Below are positions 1-11,187 of a stretch of DNA of 63,065 nt, in pieces. The translations under genes were made by a program, and so were the position numbers. Source of the stretch: Planoprotostelium fungivorum. Lineage: Eukaryota > Evosea > Variosea > Cavosteliida > Cavosteliaceae. The stretch lies in the NCBI GenBank assembly GCA_003024175.1, contig MDYQ01000167.1:1-63065 (forward strand). The letters run 5' to 3'. The notes beneath the pieces are model-generated. The model was not told the DNA's origin. It searched no databases and saw only the letters and a program-made list of their open reading frames with translations. Each line of letters opens with the position of its first letter. Positions within the stretch are counted from its first letter, which is position 1.

Positions 1-584
1 TTCTTGTCCAACATCATCGGAAGACATTGCCAGTATTACGCTATAGACATCAATCCCATCGCGGCTAGGGCTGCAAAAGAAACAGCTCGAAGGGCCAACG
101 TGAGCTCCACATCATGAGTAAGGCACACTCACATCCCCACAGATCCCTTTAGACATCATATGTGGAGATCTCGTGTCACCTCTGTCACGAATGAAGGGCA
201 GCATCGATGTCTTATTGTTCAATCCACCGTATGTCCCCACCAGCATGGAAGAGTACTTGGAGTCGATCGACACGAGCGCATCTGAACATGATGTCATAGC
301 GGCCGCATGGGCAGGCGGTCCAGATGGAAGATGTGTCCTCGATCGACTGCTTCCCATCGTCGGAGTGAGTCCTCCATATCACATCACATGGATCCATCGT
401 ATCGTTCGCTGACATCATGATGTAGGAGTATCTATCTCCCAATGGAAGATTCTATCTGGTCACCGTTGAAGAGAATAGACCGAAAGAGATCTGTTCGATA
501 TTGAAGAAACAGAATTTAGACGGACAGGTGATGCATGATGCATCGCACGAGGAGACTGAGAGATACACAGAAAGTTATAGATAG
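1..584 (+). CDS. N6AMT1: HemK2/N6AMT1-like methyltransferase, 3' part
   Basis: Three exons are visible (1-99, 143-364, 426-584), joined by GT-AG introns of 43 and 61 nt; the 5' end lies outside the window. The second exon has the NPPYVPT motif, which in the HemK family binds the glutamine side chain to be methylated, and the first exon (FLSNIIG...YAIDINPIAARAAKETA) fits the SAM-binding Rossmann strand with its acidic Asp. The next residues (EYLSPNGRFYLVTVEENRP) match the strand region typical of HemK2. In eukaryotes HemK2/N6AMT1 with TRMT112 methylates the GGQ glutamine of release factor eRF1. The stop is TAG at 582-584. The C-terminal tail is poorly conserved, so I rely on the NPPY motif and the order of motifs. 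Confidence 0.85.
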
Positions 585-786
585 GAAAGCTAGAAACGAA
601 CACTTATCCATCTATCGCTTCACAAAGCGAGTGACTGAATAAAACCAAACGAGAAAAGAAAACAAAGTAGCTCGGTTCATCATCGTCTACTTTTTCGTCA
701 TCCACTTTATCATCTCGTACAGCTGTCTTCTCACGACTCGACACATCCAACGACAGATACACATAAAGACGTTCGTTTATTCATCA

Positions 787-2820
787 TCATCCCATGTGAT
801 CTGCGTTTCTCGTGTGGTGGGTCGTCACCTTCTGATAAGCGTTGCAGACTCTCAACACCAAGTCCTCTCTGAACATAGCACCCACTACTTGCATCGAAAT
901 GGGCACTTGTTTGCCCCACGAGAACTTTCCACACGGCACGGCGGCCGCAGGTTGCTTTGTCATGTTGAAGACGTAAGACATGGCCGTCCAAGTGAAGAAC
1001 CTCTTAAGATCTGTGTCTGCGTTCCAGCCCTTCTTGCCCGGGCCAGTTGCAATGGTCTCTACGTCCTCTGGAACCTGATAGGGTGGGTCGGCAGGTTGTA
1101 GATGGAAGTATGACGGGTTGTAGATGGAATATTACCTCTCGGTCGGCAGCGAAGGGGGGAATGCACATGTTGGGGGTGATGAGAACGTCGTACTTCTGGT
1201 GGAACTTGTTCATCATGACTCCAAGTTCGGCTCTCGTGTGCTCCGCTTCCATCACCTGCGATGATTCAGTGGATGTCACTTGGTCGCTCGTCTGATGGAT
1301 CGATTTTATGATGATGATCTTGATGATTGTGATGATCGCGATGATCCATCATGTGAGATGATGATCACGATCATTTCAGATGAAATATCAAAGAATTCAG
1401 CTCACGTCAGGTGCAGAGTACTTCCTCCCCAACATGGCCAACTCATACAACCCTCCATCCATCTTCTCCTTGATCTCTTCCTCCGTCATCCCGTACGATT
1501 CCTTCTTCATCGAGATGACCTGAGCTGCCGCGGCCGACCACAAGACTTTGTACGTGTGGTAGATATCGAGACGGTTCAGATTCCAATCTTCCTCTCGATC
1601 GTCCACGTTGGTGACTGTGGCCCCGAGTGATTCCAAGACACTGACGGCCTCTCGAATGGATCGTTTGACTTCCTCGTCGATGTAGCGGACGTAGTGGTTG
1701 AGGTCGTAGCTGACGGCGATTCGGAGGCCTCGGAGGTCTCCTCCCTGGACGCGAGTGAGAGGTGGGATGAACGAAGATGGTGATGATGGTGTGTCGATGG
1801 ACACGATGTGATGATGGACATGATGTGATGATGATATGATGGACACGGTGACGAACGTGATGTGATGATGAAGGCCATGACGATGAAGATGATGTGATGA
1901 TGAATGCACCTCTTCGCAGATTCTAGAGTAGGGGTTGGGCATGAGCGTGTCTCTTCTTCCCGGATACACGGACAGCCAGTCCTCCACGGACGTCTTCGCG
2001 ATGACGTCCAAGAGCAGCGAGAGATCGCGAACGTCTCTGGCAAAGGGGCCGACGGTGGACAGTGATCCGAACACCGAGACGGGTGCATGAGGTACCACAC
2101 CGATGGTCGCCTTCAGTGTCACCACTCCGCAGAAACCTGAACACGTTCAACATCTCATCTTCACGTCGTCACGTGCTGCGAGCGATAGAGGATGGAACGA
2201 TGGAAGCGATCTCACCTGCTGGGATCCTGAGAGAGCCACCTGCATCGGATCCGATGGACAATGGTGCGATGCCGAGGGCGACGGCCGTCGCACTGCCTCC
2301 GGAGCTGCCACCGGTGATGCGATCTGCATCATATGGGTTTCTCGTGATGCCCGTTCGGGGGCACACTGTCACGGCCTTCCATCCAAAGTCTGAAGTTGTC
2401 GTCTTTCCGATGATGATACCGCCCTCTTGGATGATACTGAGGACACAAGGCGTGATAAGAGGATGTTCTTTGTGTGGGGGTAACATGGATCCGTTGAGAG
2501 TTGGCATGTCGGGCACGTAAAGGAGGTCTTTGATGCTGGACGGGTCAGATGCGATACGATTGGGACGTGAAATCATCATCTCACGTGATGGGAATGCCAT
2601 CGAGTTTGCCACTGGACTTACCCTGCAGGTAACGTTGTTCAGCTGCTGCAGCCTTGTCAATCAGCGTCTGCTCATTTTCCAGGAAGCAGATGCAATTGTA
2701 GGTGGAGTTGACCTCCCTGACACGAAGGAGGGTGTCTTTCATCACCTCCACGGGTGATAACTGCCCCGATCGAAACCCCTCGAGCATCTGATGTGCAGAT
2801 AAGAAACAGAGTCGACCCAT
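787..2820 (-). CDS. Amidase-signature family enzyme (FAAH/amidase-like)
   Basis: Six exons on the minus strand (2585-2820, 2216-2535, 1910-2136, 1406-1744, 1136-1255, 787-1074) sum to 1530 nt, exactly 510 codons including stop, so the model gives 509 aa. The Ser-cisSer-Lys triad is readable: LDGIPITIKD holds the lysine across the first splice junction, GGSSGGSA holds the cis-serine, and GSDAGGSLRIPAG holds the nucleophile. Later segments VTLKATIGVVPH and GPFARDVRDLSLLLDV match the family core. The enzyme should hydrolyse an amide (fatty-acid amide, or another small amide); substrate cannot be read from sequence. No signal peptide or membrane segment is evident. The long intron at 1745-1909 is a GATGAT/CATCAT-type microsatellite. 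Confidence 0.93.
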
Positions 2821-3238
2821 TAGAAGTGTTTGTGATGATCAGCGTGCGTCGCGTGTGGTTTCTCGTTCGGTTTGTCTTTGTGGGGTAGTTTCCGTGTGGC
2901 GTGACGCCTGTTCTGCGAGATTTCATTGGTGGATTCATTACCACCGTGTCAAGATTTTTCATCTTGTGGAGGAAAGACGAAAAGAATCTTCACAAAGGCT
3001 TCCTGAGGACCTCTTGATCAAGCTCGAAAGAAGGGAAGTCTCGAAATCCATCATGTGTCATCGTCCAATTTACAAGCGACGCCGAAAATTCTTTGTCCTG
3101 TCTATACAGCAGCGCCAAGACAGGAACGAATTTCACACCTTTCGTGCCTTTAGTGCGTTCTCCTGGACACCAAAAGCTGCCTCTTTTGTATTATTATTTG
3201 CGGGTGCACCTGGCAGGTGCATCTCACACTAGAACAGC

Positions 3239-6200
3239 ATGAAGTTGATAGAGGTGTTAATTATCCTCTGCTGCTGCGCTGGTACATCTCTGGCAGCTGT
3301 ATCAGAAGATACGAAGGCGACTCTGTTAGAGTTTCATGCTGCGCTGGGGGGTCCTTGTGAGTTCTGTCGTCTATGTTATCATCTCTGATGTGTGTATAGA
3401 CTGGTATACTGTAACAGTATATAAGACAGCACCACCGTGGTCGAATGAGACAGACCCCTGCGGTTGGTTCGGAGTCAAGTGTGGAGGTTTCAATAACTCT
3501 GATGTGGTTGAGCTCTCTCTCCCCAACAACAACCTCACGGGTGATTTCGATAATGCATTACCACCGGCTGATGTGAAAGGTACTATTCCTCTCTCTTTCT
3601 ACGGAATCACCACCATCCAACACTTGGACCTGAATTCCAACTTCTTCACGGGCAACTTGTTGATCGATTTCGGTCGTATGACCCGTCTCAACTGGCTCAG
3701 CCTCGCCCAATATTTTGCTCCGGCAAACATCACGCTCATCTCTCTACCCCCCAGCATGCTCGATCTGAGTCTATATGGCCTCGCCATTCCCATTCCATCC
3801 GATCTGATTCGATCTATTCCTCTCATTCGACACTTGGAGCTTTCCAACAACCCTTTCGCCGCCGCTCTAGACTTTGACGTCCTCTCTCAGAGCATCTTCC
3901 TCACAGGGCTTCGACTCAATAATGTCGGACTCACTGGCACCATTCCCTCATGGATGCTGAAGAGGATGATTCTGTTAGACCTCGGTAACAATCGCATGAC
4001 ATTGGACTTTCAACCGGGCTGCAGAGTCCAAAATCTCGTGTTTGCAGGCAACCAAGATCGAGGTGATCATGTTGATGTGACGGTGTCTTCATCGTGCTGA
4101 TGGATGCAGGGCCCGTTCCGAATCTGTCCAACTGTCCGACTCTGACATCGGTGGATCTCAGCCGAAATCTTTACACCGGAAGTCTTGCATTACCATCCCC
4201 CTGTCTCTTACAGGTGACATCATCGTGATTCTCATCACGATCATCATCATCACAATCGCATCACCTTCATCATCATCACCACTATTACCACTGTTATCAT
4301 ACCATCATCATCATCATCATGATCACGCGCCTAATGACATCAACACATCATCGTTATCTCATCGAACGGCACACATCAACAAACAACAGTACTTGGATGC
4401 TTCCAGCAACCTGCTGACAAAGATGAACGACATATCTGGATGTACCGCCCTGAACTCGCTCATTCTCGGAAGTAATCAGATCTCATCACCCCTGCCCAAC
4501 GTCACAGGCATGACGAATCTAGGCTTTCTCTACCTCGGTAGCAATCAATTCTACGGTGAATTACTCTTCACACTTTCTATTCTCATTTGAAATCGAATGG
4601 ATCATCTCTGTCTGTAGAATGGTTCTGAATTGATTCGAGCCTTCATCATTTGAGCTATTTGGTAGATCGATATCGTACGATGAGAAGTGAAGATTAACGT
4701 CCAACAGGAACCGTTCCTGATATGTTCTACCACACACCTCTACTCTACATCGATCTCAGCACAAACTTTTTGGTTGGTCAACTGCCTCCCTCTCTCTTCT
4801 CCAACAGCAAGACGTTCAGCATCACGCTGAAGGGAAACACGTGAGACGTTCCACACCTTCACGATCGATTGACATCTAAAGCTTCTCGGGCAACTTACCA
4901 CCCCTCCTCACACCTTCTCTCATCACGTTGGACTTGTCTTACAACAATTTAACCGGGCCCGTCGTCAGCTTACCGGCTAATCTGCTGTATTTGTACTTGC
5001 AGTATAACGATTTCGAGGGAAGATTTCCCAACGTAACCACGGCACCGAACATGGCATCGATCACCATCAATAATAACGGATTCAGCGGTGAGAATGAGTG
5101 ATGAGGAGATGATGAGCTGAACGAAATAAGGTCCCCTGCCTGAAATTGGAGCCCAGTGTTCGATTTTCGATGGTTCTTACAATCAGGTGACGTTCAGATA
5201 AGGATTGACCTCTTGATGATTCATTTCGATTCCATTCTTCTGATGGTCTCTTAGTTCAGTGGACACATTCCCAAATCGTTTTACGAGAGTAAGACCCTCA
5301 ACTCACTCAATCTCAATCACAATCAATTGGGTGAGTCCAGTTCCATTCACAGACCGTCATACATCGAATCACACGTCGACGTGATGCCGGCGGGACACCT
5401 CGCGTTCCTCTTCTAAAGAAAACAGATGGAAGTCTGCCCACGTTCAACGGTGCCTCCATCTACTTCTTCTCTCTCAGCCACAATTTGTTCAGCGGACCAC
5501 TACCACAGGTTCTCTTTCCTTTCTCAATGCTTTCCATCTTGTCGTTAGATCTGAGCCACAACAATCTGTCCGGTACCCTGCAGGTGATTCCACATCGATG
5601 GTAACTGTTAAACGTCTCAGGCTTTCGACGTTGTATTGTACAACTTGCGTTACATCGATTTGTCTTACAATCGATTTAGCGGAGATCTGTTTGGCCCGAG
5701 ACGATACTTATTCAAGTGAGTGAATCACGATTCAATCAGACATCAGACGTCATACAATGCGAACGTGATGCATCCACGATGGATCGATTATTGAAAACTT
5801 CACTTTCAATTCGTTTCCATGAGCCATCTTAGTATGATGAAAATGATTTTCTCTCGTTTCATTCGCTGATGAAAAACTACACATTTAAGGAAAATTGACC
5901 CAAAACAGCGCAATCTATTATCAGAACCTATTGACCTTGGATCTATCTCACAATCTCTTCTCTACCTACATCTTCGGTTCGATCTTGCCTCCTTACGATT
6001 TCACTACGACCCTCCCGATCAGTCTGACTTACTTTGACTTGTCTTACAATAGTTTCTACGGCACTCCGAATTTGTTACAGAATCAATTGGCTTACACCAG
6101 CCTGCAGACAGTCATTCTCAGGTGAATCTTCATCTCTCACTCATTTCATCCTTCGCGAGAATGGAATGATATTGATGCGTGAGACAGTAACAATCAGCTG

Positions 6201-9200
6201 AGTGGTACGGCTCTCTCTACCTTGTTCTTTTTTCCATCGATTCAGGTGATTTCAACATCACATCACTGTCCACATCAACGCATCAACTCCCATCGTTTCA
6301 TCCTCTATATCATCTATCCATCTCGTCACGCGATGTATCTGTGTCGATGTGAGAGATTGAGAGGACGATCAGGAGATCGATCTGTCAAACAATCCCATCT
6401 CTGGTTCAATACCATCGGCCATAGGCTCTCTCACAGCCCTGACCACGTTGAATCTGAGCAGCACTCAACTGAGTGGTGGCATATCTGCCGTGGCTATGAG
6501 TCGGTTGAAGGCGATGCAGGTGAGGCACCATCATTCTATCTCATTTCCATCGATAGAATGATGAACCATTCAAAGTGAACGATCATATTATCATTTGATG
6601 AACGATATCAAATGAGAGAATAATTCAACACGATGAAACGATCGAATGAGATTCTGATTGAATGTACCATTAAATTTGACTTGTGATAGGTATTGGACTT
6701 GCACAACAACAGTCTTATCGCGGACGATCTCTCTTGGATCGGCGGTTTGACTCAATTGCAATTCGCAGACTTATCTCTCAACAACCTCACGGGTTCATTA
6801 CCTTCCGTCGATCTCTTGACTCAATTGAAATCGATCGATCTGGTGAGTCGATGCGAAACATTTCGAATTGAAACGAAATCAGTCGAACAACCGATTGAAC
6901 GGCAGCATCAGCACGTACTGCAACGTGAAATCTCTCAACGATTTCAGGTGAATCATCTTTACACGTGAGAATGAGAGCTGAAGAGAGAGATAGAGTGAGT
7001 TATAATCGATTGAACGGAGGCGTCTGCTCGTTCGTGGGAGATCTGACGACTCTTCATCTGGATCACAACGAGTTCACCGGGGATGCATCGTTCTTGTCTT
7101 CACTGACTTCGATCCAATCGGTCGACGTGTCCTCTAATCAATTGTCGAATCAGGTGTGTCCTTCGTGATGAACATCGCATCAAGATGCAATCAAGATGCA
7201 ACCAAGATGCATCTCATCATCTCATCATCACATCATCACATCACATCATCATCACATCATCACAGCACGATCTATCATTGATATCCTGTAGCTACCGAGT
7301 CTCAATCGATTGGGAAAACTCATCAAAGCCAATCTCAGCCGAAACTCTTTCGTCGGCACTACACCCAGCCTGACCGACCTCACCACGCTCGTTTCCATCG
7401 ATCTCAGTCACAATCGATTCAACGACACCGTACCTTACCTATCCCCATCCAACTCTCAAATCAAGTGAGTCACATCGACATCCTTCTTCGATTGATGTCG
7501 TCAGATACTTTGATGTCAGCGCGAACAACTTCACGTGGGCCAACCAATTTCAACTACCGGGAGAAAACATCACTTGTGATCTGTCTGGTGTGATGTATGA
7601 ATGCCCCATCAGCTATGATGCTCGATATTCCTGTGGCGCATCGTGTATGGCGAGGGACACATCGGCGGCTAACATCAGCATCCGAATCGCCGGTGACATC
7701 CAATCGTTCAATCAATCGATGTGAGTCGACCACATCGATGAGATAGACCGATGACCATCACATCAGGTTCATCCGAGTCATCGCGGATTCTCTCGGCGTG
7801 CGTGAAGTTCGATTTCGCATCGATCGATTGAGATCAGGATCCGTCATCGTCGATTTGACCGTCAACCCACCCACCACATCCAATCAGTGAGATAAAAAAA
7901 ATCGACGCCGGGAGCGGGAATTGAACCGTGGTAGGGACGGAGAAGGTTCAGCACAGACTCTCCTCTCTCAGATGAAGACATCAGCCTTTCAAAATTCTCT
8001 CGCATCACGTGATATCACCGTCCTACTCATCGCAAACAACATCCCAGACCCAACTTACAGCTCGACGTATTCCAACGACATCATCGATGCACCCACATCA
8101 AATCGAGCGAGCAACACGAACCTCATCATTGGAGTCGTCATCGGATGTGTCTCTCTCATCATCATCGCCATCATCGTGGTGGCAATCATCGCGATGAAGA
8201 GAAAGAGGGTGATGGGACATCAGCAGATCGTCATGATCGATATGTCATCGATGAACATCAACGATGTGAAGCAGAGTGTCATCCGGTACGAGGTGAGAGG
8301 GAAGAGTGTGGAATTGTATCTGATCAAGTGGTAGGAATTGGAGAGCATGGAGATGGTGGGAGTTTATTCTATTTCACACCTTTCTTCGTTCGATTGTCGT
8401 TGTTCATTCTGATTTACGCACTATACATTCATATTCACCGATAAAAAACGATTATAATTAGATCGACATCCATTTGAATCAAAATCACAAGACGATACAA
8501 ACATCTTCACCTCTTCTTCTTTTTCTGTTCTGACATTGTTAACAGATCGGTTCAGGAGCGTGAGTCCATACATCCCTCTTCTATTCTCCTCTGACACGAA
8601 CAGTTTCGGTATCGTCTTCTCTTCTCATTGGAGAGGCATCAAAGTTGCAGTGAAACAAGTCAAGGCCGAATACGTCGACGAGCACCAAGTGAGAGAATTT
8701 CTACACGAGGTGGCCGTCATGCAGAATCTGAGGCCTCATCCTTACGTCGTTCTCTTCATGGGAATCACCTTACCACCTTCTCCTCTGTCCATCGTGACGT
8801 GAGTCATCTTATTTCGAATGGACAACTTCGATATATTATCGTATGTAGATGAGTCGAATAACGATCCGTCAGCGAATATTGTGGGGGAGGCAGTCTATTG
8901 AGGTGAGTTCAATTCGAATGGATTTCAATTCGTTATTGGTTGATCGTGTGACAGTTACCTTCGAGCGAATCCTGATATATCGTCCGATGAGAAATTGAGG
9001 CTTTCATCGCAGATCGGTGAATAATCATTCATCTTCATGTTTTCATCCGAAATGTTGATTGTCATTCGATTGAAATCGATTCAGCACAAGGCATGCTGCA
9101 TCTTCACATGGAGAAGATCATTCATCGTGATCTCGCCGTACGCAACGTAAGTGTTAACACTGTTAAATAGTCCAGTACATATTGAAATGACATCAGATCT

Positions 9201-10048
9201 TATTGACCAACCACCTCGATGCAAAGGTGAGATTTGTTCATCTCAAACCTTCATTTCGAAATTTTATCGTTTCAAATACTGAAGAGTGTGAATCAGGTGG
9301 CTGATTTTGGTATGTCCAGACAGCAGGACATCGTGGATAACGTGCAGACGACATCTACGGCCATAGGACCCGTGAGTGAAAGATGCGAGAGATCGAAATG
9401 TTCTGAGAGAAGAAGGTGCGCTGGATGGCGCCAGAAGCGATGAGAGAGAGGAAGTATTCTAACAAGACAGATGGTGACCATCTCATCATCTCCATCATCA
9501 ACACGATCACACATCATCAACACGATCATCTACACGATCATCAACACCATCACAACTGATCACGTTCAGTCTTCTCCTTTGGCGTTCTTGTGTGGGAGAT
9601 TGAAACCAACCGAGAGCCATACGAAGGCATGGACAACCTTCTCGTTGCCATGGGTGTGATGAAAGACAACCTTCGATTAGAGGTTCCTCCCAACACCGAT
9701 CCTGTCTTGAAACATCTCATGGAACGTAAGTTTTATTTTATTTTGGTTTGTTTGATTTTGATACATCAAACTCCTCAATCTATCCCATCTTGCTTCATTT
9801 TCATTTGTTCTTTATTATTTTGTTCTACACATTGTTTCATCTATCTTATCCTCACTCATCACATAGGCTGTTGGCAAGAGCTACCAGACGACAGACCAAA
9901 TTTCAGAGAGATCTGCATGTTGTTGGGCAAGATTGATTCAGAGGGTAATGGTGCAATGAGGAACATTGGGTCGTTCTTGAACATGGAAGACACAGGAAGG
10001 AGTGAAACGTCGCAGTATGAGCCTCTGCAGATGGGAGGAGATCAATAA
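3239..10048 (+). CDS. LRR receptor kinase with an active, tyrosine-kinase-like domain (receptor A)
   Basis: The ATG at 3239 opens a hydrophobic signal peptide (MKLIEVLIILCCCAG). An LRRNT-like cap follows (WSNETDPCGWFGVKC, ~3440-3486), then many plant-type LRRs over ~3500-7470 split into small exons. A juxtamembrane region around 7660-7886 (RIAGDIQSFNQ...GSVIVDLTV) resembles SEA-like stalk modules. One membrane helix (LIIGVVIGCVSLIIIAIIVV) is at ~8125-8185. A 21-nt microexon (8335-8355) leads to the glycine loop IGSGAFGIV, itself split by an intron. Catalytic motifs are intact: VAVK lysine, HRDLAVRN, DFG in VADFGMS, and GPVRWMAPEA before a normal C-lobe (TDVFSFGVLVWEI). HRDLAxRN and PVRWMAPEA recall tyrosine kinases more than classical Ser/Thr kinases. 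The stop is at 10046-10048. Exact exon count is uncertain. Confidence 0.85.
7887..7934 (-). other. 48-nt intron resembling the 3' end of a tRNA gene
   Basis: The intron of receptor A between ...TTSNQ and DGEGSAQT is read here on its minus strand. It carries GGTTCAATTCC, a T-loop/B-box-like sequence, then CGCTCCCGGCG, shaped like an acceptor 3' strand, then a run of seven T, shaped like a Pol III terminator. No matching 5' half (D-arm/A-box or a GCCGGGA acceptor strand) lies upstream, and the T-stem pairs poorly, so it is not a complete tRNA gene. Splicing at 7887/7934 keeps the receptor frame open. Origin from a tRNA-derived insertion is an inference. Confidence 0.5.
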
Positions 10049-10309
10049 AGAAGACAAAGTTATTGATGGTGAAGAAGAGAGAGGAGGATATATCAGAAGG
10101 GAGAATATTGACTGGTTCTGAATTGGCTGACCACATCCCTTGCTCACATCCATCTGCATAGATGCATCTGCGTTGTTCAAATCACAGTTGCACTGTAATT
10201 CTTCTTCATAGAATAGACAGTGTTTCAGAAGATGTTCCTCACCAATGTCTCTGATGTTGTCATCAATGACCCAGACCAGAAATGATACCAATGCTGTAAG
10301 GACCTGCAG

Positions 10310-10495
10310 AGACGTTCAATTTTGTGTCTCTGTCTTGTCTTGCAAATTTCGAGTCGGTCTTGCGAAAAAATGCTGTGATCCGTCTCTGTCTCGTCTCGCG
10401 AATTTTGCGGGACGAGACGAGACGCGTGAGAAATTTTTTTTGTCTCTGTCTCGTCTCGATGTTTTTCTTCAACAGAGACCAAGACAGAGACGTCC
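10310..10495. repeat. Cluster of direct and inverted GTCTCTGTC/GTCTCGTCTC repeats
   Basis: The stretch contains several near-copies of GTCTCTGTCTTGTC in direct orientation and its complement (ACAAGACAGAGAC-like) at 10482-10495. A strong hairpin is formed by 10388-10398 and 10413-10423 around a 14-nt loop. It lies about 40 bp outside the left inverted repeat of the mobile element and has no coding signal I trust. Confidence 0.6.
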
Positions 10496-10535
10496 ATCAT
10501 GGGAAAGGAGGAGAAGGAGGAGAAGAAGGAATGTG

Positions 10536-10735
10536 TTATAAAAGGATTATCTCACACTTGATGTTGGGGTAAAGGATGGATGCAGATGGTGGACTTGATG
10601 GTGATGTACGAGACCTCTCGACTTGCAGAGGGGCTTCGATCAATCCCCTTTTATTACACAATACAATTGTAGACCGTTAAATCAATTCCTTTTCTCGTCG
10701 ATATTCCTTCTCTGCAACGTAGCGTCATAACAGTA
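10536..10735 (+). repeat. Left arm of the long terminal inverted repeat
   Basis: The arm runs from TTATAAAAGG to the block ending AACGTAGCGTCATAAC. It is matched in inverted orientation by 16021-16220 with scattered substitutions and few small indels. Confidence 0.85.
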
Positions 10736-10841
10736 TGCATGGATTGCAGTTACAAATGCAATGATAAGGATTATGAAGCACATCAATTAGAATACCATTG
10801 TTCAGAATACGAAATATAAATGGAGATTGAATGATTTTATT

Positions 10842-10981
10842 CATATGATTCGGTTTTTCCGGTTGGTAGTCAAATGGTGCATTGAGAATGGATCACTTCT
10901 CTCCCAACTACTGGGATATGCACGACAAAAAAATTAGTGATCCAAATGCACGGATACCAACCAGAAAAACCAAATCATATG
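10842..10981. repeat. Small MITE-like palindromic element
   Basis: The arms 10842-10870 and 10953-10981 are inverted repeats of about 29 bp (CATATGATT..GGTTTTTC..GGTTGGTA and its complement) with a few mismatches. The inner part (from about 10887) and the right arm recur as a diverged direct copy at 11094-11187. Confidence 0.7.
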
Positions 10982-11093
10982 CACGAAACTACCTTCCAAG
11001 GGATTCAATGAGGAAGTATCGAGAAGTTTAGTGTCTTTGCATGCGTCCTCCTCCATCCAAATTGCAAACGCAAGTTGGCAGGGTGGCAGCAAA

Positions 11094-11187
11094 GATGGAT
11101 CACTTCTCTCTCGACTACTGATAAATGCACAACAAAAAAATAGTGATCCAAATGGATGGCCACCAATCAGAAAAAACGAATCCTATC
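11094..11187. repeat. Diverged direct copy of the inner and right part of the 10842-10981 element
   Basis: It begins GATGGATCACTTCTCTC, passes through ACAAAAAAATAGTGATCCAAATG, and ends in a diverged version of the right arm (CCAATCAGAAAAAACGAATCC), closely matching 10887-10980. The left arm is absent, so this is a truncated copy. Confidence 0.65.

Noticed and set aside
7870-7990. Complete tRNA gene on the minus strand
   Set aside because: Only the 3' end is present; no acceptor 5' strand, D-arm or anticodon arm can be drawn.
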